DNA of 64,000 bases. It comes from Persicobacter diffluens. GTDB taxonomy: Bacteria; Bacteroidota; Bacteroidia; Cytophagales; Cyclobacteriaceae. The position numbers and the translations under genes were made by a program. The stretch is from NCBI RefSeq assembly GCF_036244895.1, contig NZ_BQKE01000005.1, positions 310,001 to 374,000 of the forward strand, written 5' to 3'. Position 1 is the stretch's first letter, and each line of letters starts with the position of its first letter. A model generated the notes under the pieces. It was not told the DNA's origin and ran no database searches. It worked only from the letters and a program-made list of their open reading frames with translations. Below, piece by piece: positions 53,954 to 60,828 of this stretch.

Positions 53954-54893
53954 AGTAAGAACCATCCTTGGGGATATTCCTAAAGAAGAACTCGGGCTGA
54001 CCTATTCACATGAGCATATTGTGATTGATGATGGGTACGTAACGGCGGCACATCCTGAGTTTTTGCTTAATGATAAGCAGCGCATTTCGCAGGAATTATC
54101 TGCTTTTAAAGCTATGGGAGGACAGACGGTGGTCGACACCATGCCTGCGAATGCAGGGCGCAACCCTGTTTTGTCGGCAGAGATCAGCAAAAAAACAGGA
54201 GTAAACATGATCATTCCGACAGGGATACACCTCGAGCAATATTACCCCAAAAATCACTGGCGATATCATATTAATCAAAAAGAATTAACGCAACTGTTTA
54301 TTGATGATATTGAACTCGGAATTGACGCATTTGACTATGGCAGTCCGATCATCAAACGAACGAACCATAAAGCGGGGCTGATTAAATTGGCTACGGACAA
54401 TGATGCATTTACAGATCATCAGCAGATGATTTTTCGCGCTGTAGTGGATGCGCACTTGCAGACAGGAGCACCGATTTTGACCCATACCAATTTTGGGAAA
54501 CAGGCATTTGCACAGGGGAAACGCTTCGCCGAACTTGGTGCCAACCTGCGGCATGTGGTGCTTTCTCATGTGGACAGGAACCTTGATTTGGATGAGCACC
54601 GCCGTATTCTTGATCTGGGAGTGAGTTTGGAATATGACAGTTTCTTCAGGTGGAAAGGAGAGGACAATCACTCGGTAGATCAGTTGCTTGCACTCATTGA
54701 AAGTTATCCCGAGCAGATTGTTGTGGGGATGGACATGGCAAAAAATGCCTATTGGGAATCTTACGGCGGTACTCCTGGCTTATGCTATTTGTATCCAAAA
54801 ATAAAGGAGGTGTTGTATGAAAATGGAAAAGAGAAGTATTTGAATAATATTTTTCACCAAACACCTATGGAATTATTTTCTTTCTTTTTATAA
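53943..54893 (+). CDS. Phosphotriesterase-homology / lactonase-like metal hydrolase
   Basis: This predicted two-metal TIM-barrel hydrolase has 316 aa. Metal ligands are likely His in LTYSHEHIVID (HxH), Lys in NHKAGLIKLATDND (carboxylated Lys), His in PILTHTNFG and HVVLSHVDRNLD, and Asp in VVGMDMAKNAYW. This is the arrangement of phosphotriesterase-like lactonases and PHP proteins. It would hydrolyse a sugar lactone or phosphate ester made by the upstream dehydrogenases. It is the last gene of the operon, with no clear terminator visible after it. Confidence 0.85.
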   Translation: MKNKVRTILGDIPKEELGLTYSHEHIVIDDGYVTAAHPEFLLNDKQRISQELSAFKAMGGQTVVDTMPANAGRNPVLSAEISKKTGVNMIIPTGIHLEQYYPKNHWRYHINQKELTQLFIDDIELGIDAFDYGSPIIKRTNHKAGLIKLATDNDAFTDHQQMIFRAVVDAHLQTGAPILTHTNFGKQAFAQGKRFAELGANLRHVVLSHVDRNLDLDEHRRILDLGVSLEYDSFFRWKGEDNHSVDQLLALIESYPEQIVVGMDMAKNAYWESYGGTPGLCYLYPKIKEVLYENGKEKYLNNIFHQTPMELFSFFL

Positions 54894-55027
54894 TTTGTAT
54901 ATAAAAAATAAGGTCAACATCGGTAGGTGAGAACGATTTTATGGATCACTTTTTTTGATTGTCCGGTTCGTTGAGTGCTAAATGTAAGCGTAATTTTTGA
55001 CCTAAAAAGTCATTGACATCCTGGGAA

Positions 55028-55256
55028 TTTAACCATAATATGTATCGACAAATGATCCTCCTTTAGCTGCAAGGCGTGGCAAATAAAAGAAAAGGTTACC
55101 ATTTCGAGTTTTTTCCCGCGAAGCAGATGAATGAGAAAAAAGTAAGCTTTCTCAAATTTGGGTTATTGAAAAATCGGAAAATTCAAATGAAAAACAAAGA
55201 TAATGAGTTGTTTAGGTCGATTTGATGAATCTGGAGGTTAATAAATTGGTTTAGAA
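55028..55256 (+). repeat. F1 dispersed repeat, degenerate copy 7
   Basis: Conserved segments are CCTCCTTTAGCTGCAAGGCG, CATTTCGAGTTTTTTCCC, GCGAAGCAGATGAATGAG and CTCAAATTTGGGTTATT. The termini are poorly kept (TTTAACCATAATATG and TGAATCTGGAGGTTAA), so the boundaries are approximate. Confidence 0.6.
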
Positions 55257-55284
55257 CTTATTTTAAACGATACCATCCAAAGCA

Positions 55285-55400
55285 AATTAGAATAATGGGA
55301 AGCTGTTTTGGGAAATCCTCTATTGATAGCGAGTTTATTCTCTGAAAATTCTTCCATAACAATTCTATCATCCATGGATTCAAAACTTCCTTACAAATTT
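55285..55400 (-). repeat. F2 dispersed repeat, degenerate (minus orientation)
   Basis: The plus-strand text AGAATAATGGGAAGCTGTTT, CTCTATTGATAGCGAG and CTTACAAATTTTGACTAA follows the reverse-complemented F2 interior in order, but with many changes and without recognisable ends. Confidence 0.45.
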
Positions 55401-55562
55401 TGACTAATAAATATGGTTTTTATTAATTTTAATCTATAGCAGAGAATCGTAATAATCATTTGTATTAATGATTGATTTGGGTTAATGACAGGTAAATTGG
55501 GCTAGTGAAAATCCATTAAAATCACTTTTGCCATCTTTATTGGCCGATCTCTTTATGTAACA

Positions 55563-55720
55563 GCGTGTTTAAAAGGCAAAATTCGCAACGGAAATTTGAT
55601 TTCTGCAGAAGCGATAAAGGATTATTATAAAAGCATAGCAATGCTATTGTTGAGAAATTATCCAAAATCGCTTCCAATAATTCGAATTTGCAGCCGGATG
55701 GTGCGCTTTTAAATACCCTC
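55563..55720 (+). repeat. F2 dispersed repeat, copy overlapping the esterase 3' end
   Basis: It spans GCGTGTTTAAAAGGCAAAATT to GCGCTTTTAAATACCCTC and is about 158 bp long. Its last 12 bp supply the final codons and the stop codon of the minus-strand esterase gene (stop at 55709-55711). Confidence 0.8.
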
Positions 55721-56641
55721 TAATTGACGGATAAAGGTCACGGCTAATTGAGGCCATTCTCGCAGGCCTTCAAATTTTTTTCCCAGTCCATATCCATGTC
55801 CCCCCATTGGAAAAAGATGTAATTCGGTTTTAACTCCTGCGGCTCTGCACGCATTGAAATAAAACATACTGTTTTCACAGGGAACTCCATCATCGTCAAT
55901 TGAATGCACCAAAAAAGAAGGAGGCGTCAGTCGATCCACATGTCGTTCTGCACTAAAACGCCTACGTAAAGAAGGAGAGGAGATATGCTCTCCTAATAAG
56001 GCTTGACGGGAACCCTTGTGTACGAATTCACCCTCAAAGCTGATAACGGGATAGATTAATAAACTGAAATCGGGTCGGCAGGAAAATCGTTCAACGGGAT
56101 CCTCATCATTAGCCTTCCCTAAATCATATTGTACACTCACACTTGAAGCCAAATGTCCTCCGGCAGAGAAGCCCATAACGCCAATTTTTTGTTGATCGAT
56201 CCCCCATTGTATTGCATTTTTCCTGACCATTCTTATCGCCCGTTGAGCATCCATTAATGCGGACTCATGACGTACCTTACTTTCATGGCTGGTGGGTAAA
56301 CGGTATTTCAAAACTATGGCTGCGATACCCTGCTCGTTGAACATTTTGGCTACTTCGGTTCCTTCAAGGTCATAAGCTAAAATCCAATAACCACCCCCGG
56401 GGCAGATGACCACTGCTTCCCCTGTTGCGATTTCTGGTGTTGGCAAAAATACTTCAATGGTAGGTCGGGTGACATGAGATATTTTTAGAATATTATCTGA
56501 AAAGTCTTGTTTTTCCTCTCTAATATCATGTAGACTGTTTGGGGGCACACCATCATATAATGGGATGATTTGATGACGATCATTATCCTTATTGGCCATG
56601 GCAAAAAAAGGGATTAATAAGAAAAAAAGTATTATTTTCAT
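55709..56641 (-). CDS. Secreted alpha/beta-hydrolase (carbohydrate esterase-like)
   Basis: This exported esterase has 310 aa with an N-terminal signal peptide (MKIILFFLLIPFFAMANK). The fold shows an oxyanion motif (VVICPGGGYWILAYDLEG), the nucleophile Ser159 in GVMGFSAGGHLA, an acid in HSIDDDGVPCEN (about Asp249-251) and catalytic His282 in PMGGHGYG. This matches BD-FAE and acetyl-xylan-esterase-type enzymes that remove acetyl or acyl groups from plant or algal glycans. It lies 9 bp downstream of the DUF4380-like gene, in an operon. The last codons and the stop lie inside an F2 repeat end. Confidence 0.85.
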   Translation of the reverse strand: MKIILFFLLIPFFAMANKDNDRHQIIPLYDGVPPNSLHDIREEKQDFSDNILKISHVTRPTIEVFLPTPEIATGEAVVICPGGGYWILAYDLEGTEVAKMFNEQGIAAIVLKYRLPTSHESKVRHESALMDAQRAIRMVRKNAIQWGIDQQKIGVMGFSAGGHLASSVSVQYDLGKANDEDPVERFSCRPDFSLLIYPVISFEGEFVHKGSRQALLGEHISSPSLRRRFSAERHVDRLTPPSFLVHSIDDDGVPCENSMFYFNACRAAGVKTELHLFPMGGHGYGLGKKFEGLREWPQLAVTFIRQLEGI

Positions 56642-56650
56642 GATTTAAGA

Positions 56651-57592
56651 TTAGTCCAAATTTTGACTCAAAAGATTTACTTTGCTATATATAAATTCAC
56701 GAATATTATGCGTACTATCCGGTAAATTTTCCGGGTATTGATAAATATACCAATCCACAGTCCAAATAGATGACTCCTGAGGTTTAACCAACTGGTAAGC
56801 ACCATGCTGTTCAAATTCGATGAAATCCAACTCCGGATTAACAAATAGCTCTACCTCTCCTTGCTCAGGTGCGATTTCTTCCAGGGGAGTGTTGCCAAAA
56901 TGTTTAATAAGTAGTATTCCTTCATTTAAATACGCAGCCCAACCCTCGCGCGCATCTGCCAGTAATTTAGTTTTTTCAGTATATGGTATGCTTTTATTTG
57001 TTGTTTGGATCGGGATATCAAAACAGTATTCTTTTTCATTTATTAATTTAGCTGTGGCATCTCCATGGGTAAAAAATAAAGTCCCCGGAAGTTTTCCATA
57101 AGCCGACTGCTCAAAAGGTTTTCCTGCGGGGAATATTAATCTTCCCCCCTTAAATAACCTTGTGACTTCCCAATGTCCAAATTGCTTATGCTGTTGACCA
57201 ATATTGGTAGCGGTATAAATAAACCGAATTTTATGATCATTGATGATTTGAATTTGCTTATGGAGTTTTAAATCACTTCCCTGAACTGGAACGCTGTGCA
57301 TTGAAACCTTATCTTCTCCAATTGCGACCCTGTAGGGGTTTTTGTCGATACATGCTGGTGGAGGCCAATGCCAGTCACGTTGAGGACTTGGCCACCAAAT
57401 AGATCCATAATACTCTTCGTGCTCCTTAGAGGAAAATAATAATGGCCGGTCTTTAAAAAATATTTGGTTTACCCGTCCGCCGAAATTGCCGTCAATTTCG
57501 ATTCGAATTGTGCCTGATTCAATCACCCTTTTCTTTATGTTATTATTAAAAAATGGAATAATTCCCCACAAAACTAAGAAATATAACATCAC
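56651..57592 (-). CDS. DUF4380-like protein, aldose-epimerase-type fold
   Basis: This protein of 313 aa is predicted to be anchored or exported (hydrophobic N-terminus MMLYFLVLWGIIPFFNNN). It resembles DUF4380 proteins, which are related to galactose mutarotases: IRIEIDGNFGGRVNQIFF, SIWWPSPQRDWHWPPPACID and FGHWEVTRLFKGGRLIFPAG. The function is unknown. The repeated Trp/Pro-rich segment (PSPQRDWHWPPP) may line a sugar-binding face. The operon with an esterase suggests glycan side-chain processing. A double palindrome lies about 150 bp upstream. Confidence 0.65.
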   Translation of the reverse strand: MMLYFLVLWGIIPFFNNNIKKRVIESGTIRIEIDGNFGGRVNQIFFKDRPLLFSSKEHEEYYGSIWWPSPQRDWHWPPPACIDKNPYRVAIGEDKVSMHSVPVQGSDLKLHKQIQIINDHKIRFIYTATNIGQQHKQFGHWEVTRLFKGGRLIFPAGKPFEQSAYGKLPGTLFFTHGDATAKLINEKEYCFDIPIQTTNKSIPYTEKTKLLADAREGWAAYLNEGILLIKHFGNTPLEEIAPEQGEVELFVNPELDFIEFEQHGAYQLVKPQESSIWTVDWYIYQYPENLPDSTHNIREFIYSKVNLLSQNLD

Positions 57593-57741
57593 CTTCTTTG
57601 TTGAATATAAATTTTACTTTTGGGGAAGATCTAAACTTTTCCATTATTCTAAAAAGGGAAGAATAAGTGCACACCTATTGAGGTGATATGTCCCCTTTTT
57701 CAGGTAGAAGTGCTGGTAAGAGATTTGGTGATTACATAATA

Positions 57742-57768
57742 GGGCAATAATTGCCCGAAAACTTCGGG
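57742..57768. promoter_or_regulatory. Tandem palindromes upstream of the DUF4380 gene
   Basis: GGGCAATAATTGCCC (7-bp arms around one A) is followed, sharing CCC, by CCCGAAAACTTCGGG (6-bp arms). It could be an operator or a small terminator for either direction. There is no T-run, so I favour an operator. Confidence 0.35.
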
Positions 57769-57892
57769 AATCATGCTATTCTTCGCCTGCAGTGCCATTA
57801 TTACAATTTATTTATCGCAGCTGGTTTATTTGTGCCATTATTTAAATTCTTTCTCCACGTTTGAGCTTGGATAAAATTCTTCTTTTGTTAGC

Positions 57893-57998
57893 ACATGTTT
57901 AAAGGTGGATCATCCGTCTGTGAATTCGAATTCCAGAAAATTACTTGATTATTGCTTGATGCAATAATCAAATTTTCATTCTGAATTCTGACTGTTAA
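57893..57998 (-). repeat. F2 dispersed repeat, short derivative (minus orientation)
   Basis: Both ends match F2 (ACATGTTTAAAGGTGGATCA then TCCGTCTGTGAATTCGAATT at one end, TTCTGAATTCTGACTGTTAA at the other), but the middle is about 50 bp shorter. It abuts the following F1 copy and shares the TTAAAC boundary with it. Confidence 0.6.
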
Positions 57999-58217
57999 AC
58001 CCGGAATATTCATGCTTGAATTCTCATTTAGCTGTAAGGCGGAAAAAATGAAGGAATAGTTTCCTATTTCGAGTTTTTTCAACGAAACAGATGAATGAGG
58101 AGAAAGCAAGCTTGTCTTAATTTGGGCGATTAAATGTCAAAGGAATATGTTTTAATACACTGAAAATAAATTATTTGCGATTAGTGAATAAATTTAGCGG
58201 TGAATCATTCGGGTTAA
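57995..58217 (+). repeat. F1 dispersed repeat, copy 8
   Basis: It spans TTAAACCCGGAATATTCATG to TGAATCATTCGGGTTAA. The hairpin GGAATAG-TTTC-CTATTTC is kept by a G-T wobble, and the ACAGATGAATGAGGAGAAAG block is intact. It ends 30 bp before the GH3 start, so it lies in the promoter or leader region of that gene. Confidence 0.8.
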
Positions 58218-58247
58218 CATGCGCTTAGTAAATACAGGATATTTTTT

Positions 58248-60530
58248 ATGGATACTCATTACAAAATCAATCTCTCGATTGTACTTTTTATTTTTTGCAG
58301 CATGACCGCTTTTGCGCAGCCTGCAATGAATGACCAGCAAATCGAGCAGAAAGTAGACGCCTTGCTGAAGAAAATGACCCTCAAGGAAAAAATAGGGCAG
58401 CTCAATCAGTTAAAGGGAAATTATTCAACGGACATTTACGAACAGAATATTGATCTGAACGAAGCGATCAAAAGAGGTGAAGTGGGCGCATTGACTCCTT
58501 ATACCAATTTGGATCAAATGAAGAAATGGCAGCAATTGGCTGTAGACAGTTCTCGCCTTGGAATCCCGATGCTTTACGGAGCAGATGTGATCCATGGTTA
58601 CCGCACGATCTTCCCGGCACCGATTGGGCAGGCCTCTTCATGGGATATGGAAAAAATACAAAATGCTGAGCGCATTGCTGCCGTTGAGGCAACGGCGGCC
58701 GGCTTGATGTGGAACTTCACTCCGATGTTGGATATTGCCCGTGACCCTCGATGGGGTCGTGTGATGGAAGGTGGGGGAGAAGACCCCTATTTGGTATCGC
58801 AGATTGCCCGTGCTCGTGTGCGTGGTATTCAGGGCGATGACCTTTCAAAACCGAACACCATGATGGCTACAGCCAAGCACTTTGCAGCTTATGGCCGTGC
58901 CGAAGGTGGGCAGGAGTATAACTCTACAGAGGTTTCAGAGCGCACGCTAAGAGAAATCTACTTGCCTCCATTTAAGGCGGCTCAGGAAGAGGGCATCGCT
59001 TGTATGATGAATGGTTTCAATGCAATCAACGGTATTCCAGCGACAGCGAATGAGTTTTTGTTGAAGCAAGTGTTGAGAAAAGAATGGCAATTCAAAGGCT
59101 TCATGGTATCGGATGCTAACTCGATTTATGAGTTGATCCCTCATGGTTATGCGGCCGACAAAAAAGAAGCTGCTTACAAAGCCTTTACTGCTGGTTCGGA
59201 CACCGACCTTTGGGCCAATGTATATATGGAATATTTGCCAGAATTGGTAGAAGAAGGATACATTGATGAAAAAGACGTTGATGCTTCAGTAAGAAAGATC
59301 TTGACCTATAAATATAAAATGGGATTGTTCGATCATCCTTATCAGTATTTCAACAAAAAAAGATTTAAAAAAGAAATATTTACCAAAGCACATCAACAGG
59401 CTTCTTTAGAATTGGCGGAAGAGTCAATGGTATTGTTGAAGAATGAAAATCATACGCTTCCAATCACTAAAAAAACAAAGAAAATCGCTTTGATGGGGCC
59501 ATTGGTAAATTCAAGAGAGTTCAAGGATTTGATTGGTAACTGGACTGGATTTTCTAAACCAGAAGATGCCATTATGCTTGATCAGGGATTCAACGATGTG
59601 AAAGCCAAAGATCAGGAAATTATTTTTAGCCAAGCATGTGAAGCGTGGGGCAACTGTCCTGATGCTTTGATGGATGAGGCGGTAGAAATCGCTAAAAAAT
59701 CAGATTTTATTGTTTTGGCATTGGGTGAGCAAGGCTACAACTCTGGGGAGTGTGGCTCTCGCGCTGACATCACTTTGCCAGGTAATCAAGAAGAATTGAT
59801 CGAAAGAATCGCTGCATTGAACAAGCCTTTCGCGGTGTTGGTAATGGCGGGGCGTCCATTGGTATTGACTTCTGTTATTGACAAAATCCCTGCTGTGCTT
59901 TACTGTTGGCAACCAGGCACCATGGCAGGTGAGGCAATCGCTAATTTGGTTTTCGGTAAAAAATCACCAAGTGCGAAATTGCCAATGACTTTGCCATATG
60001 CTTTGGGTCAGGTGCCGATTTACTATAACAAGTTGAGCTCTGGTCGTCCAAAATTGGATCCCACCGACAAACGATGGGGTTTGAATTCTTGGTCGGATGT
60101 ACCGAATGAGCCATTGTTCGCTTTTGGTCATGGATTGACTTACTCTGAATTTGAGTACGGTCCATTGAAAGTAAACAAAACCACTTTCGGACCAGACGAT
60201 ACTTTGGAGGTAAGCTGCACGGTGAAAAATACCGGTAACTATGATACCGACGAGATCACTCAGCTTTATATCAGAGACATTGCTGCTTCAGTAGCAAGAC
60301 CGGTTAAAGAATTGAAAGGATTCCAGCGTTTCTCTTTGAAAAAAGGCGAGCAGAAGGAAGTTAAATTCACTTTGACGCTTGATGACCTTAAATACTGGAA
60401 TGACAAAATGAACTTTGATGTTGAAGACGGAACCTTCAAGATCATGGTCGGCCCAGCTTCAGATAACGTGCAAGAGGTTACTGTTGAGCTAAAAGGCTAT
60501 AAGTCATCCTTTAGCAAAAATGTACAATAA
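58248..60530 (+). CDS. bglX-like: Secreted glycoside hydrolase family 3 beta-glucosidase
   Basis: This periplasmic GH3 enzyme of 760 aa releases terminal beta-glucosyl units. The signal peptide ends MTAFA-QP. Family landmarks are DIARDPRWGRVMEGGGEDPY, AKHFAAYGRAEGGQEYN, the nucleophile Asp289 in FMVSDANSIYEL, the C-domain SMVLLKNENHTLPI and CGSRADITLPGNQEELIERI, and the C-terminal Fn3-like domain (YIRDIAASVARPVKELKGF). Codon use is more uniform than in neighbours (TTG for Leu, CGT for Arg), suggesting strong expression. It is followed 298 bp later by a GH94 phosphorylase, which would use the disaccharides or glucosides it leaves. Confidence 0.92.
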   Translation: MDTHYKINLSIVLFIFCSMTAFAQPAMNDQQIEQKVDALLKKMTLKEKIGQLNQLKGNYSTDIYEQNIDLNEAIKRGEVGALTPYTNLDQMKKWQQLAVDSSRLGIPMLYGADVIHGYRTIFPAPIGQASSWDMEKIQNAERIAAVEATAAGLMWNFTPMLDIARDPRWGRVMEGGGEDPYLVSQIARARVRGIQGDDLSKPNTMMATAKHFAAYGRAEGGQEYNSTEVSERTLREIYLPPFKAAQEEGIACMMNGFNAINGIPATANEFLLKQVLRKEWQFKGFMVSDANSIYELIPHGYAADKKEAAYKAFTAGSDTDLWANVYMEYLPELVEEGYIDEKDVDASVRKILTYKYKMGLFDHPYQYFNKKRFKKEIFTKAHQQASLELAEESMVLLKNENHTLPITKKTKKIALMGPLVNSREFKDLIGNWTGFSKPEDAIMLDQGFNDVKAKDQEIIFSQACEAWGNCPDALMDEAVEIAKKSDFIVLALGEQGYNSGECGSRADITLPGNQEELIERIAALNKPFAVLVMAGRPLVLTSVIDKIPAVLYCWQPGTMAGEAIANLVFGKKSPSAKLPMTLPYALGQVPIYYNKLSSGRPKLDPTDKRWGLNSWSDVPNEPLFAFGHGLTYSEFEYGPLKVNKTTFGPDDTLEVSCTVKNTGNYDTDEITQLYIRDIAASVARPVKELKGFQRFSLKKGEQKEVKFTLTLDDLKYWNDKMNFDVEDGTFKIMVGPASDNVQEVTVELKGYKSSFSKNVQ

Positions 60531-60550
60531 TAGGTTGAGGGAAATGGTGG

Positions 60551-60589
60551 CTGTTTTTGAGAAATGAACAGTCATCTTTCTTTTTTTTA
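60551..60589 (+). terminator. Weak terminator-like hairpin after GH3
   Basis: CTGTT pairs with AACAG across a 12-nt loop and is followed by a run of T (TTTCTTTTTTTT). The stem is short, so it may only partly separate the GH3 and GH94 genes. Confidence 0.5.
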
Positions 60590-60828
60590 TATAATACTTT
60601 TACCTATAAAATATAGGTAAGCACCAAACAAAAAAAGGAAAGGGGATTGACCTGACTACAGGTTGCACAGATATTTTTGATCAGATCTATCCTGTTGTTG
60701 GTCACAAATTAATATGGCAATAAATAATCATGGTAAACCTTTAAATTAAGGAAATCATGGCCTTTAACTCCTCTCCAATATTCTTGTTTAGCGCTTATGT
60801 AATCATTTTCATCCCTTTACAAATAGTT

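Larger units (their letters stand above)
54894..55708. other. Intergenic region with F1 and two F2 copies
   Basis: The 815-bp gap lies between the end of the six-gene operon and the convergent esterase gene. It contains F1 copy 7 (55028-55256), a degenerate F2 in minus orientation (55285-55400) and F2 copy (55563-55720). I see no other gene. Confidence 0.6.
57593..58247. other. Divergent intergenic region with palindromes, F2 and F1
   Basis: The 655-bp gap separates the minus-strand DUF4380 gene from the GH3 gene. It contains palindromes at 57742-57768, an F2 copy in minus orientation (57893-57998) and F1 copy 8 (57995-58217). No gene is supported. Confidence 0.6.

Noticed and set aside
60757..60828. 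N-terminal hydrophobic extension of the GH94 enzyme as a signal peptide
   Set aside because: GH94 phosphorylases act in the cytoplasm and the conserved start MRFGFFDDEN lies at 60829. The extension is most likely untranslated leader.
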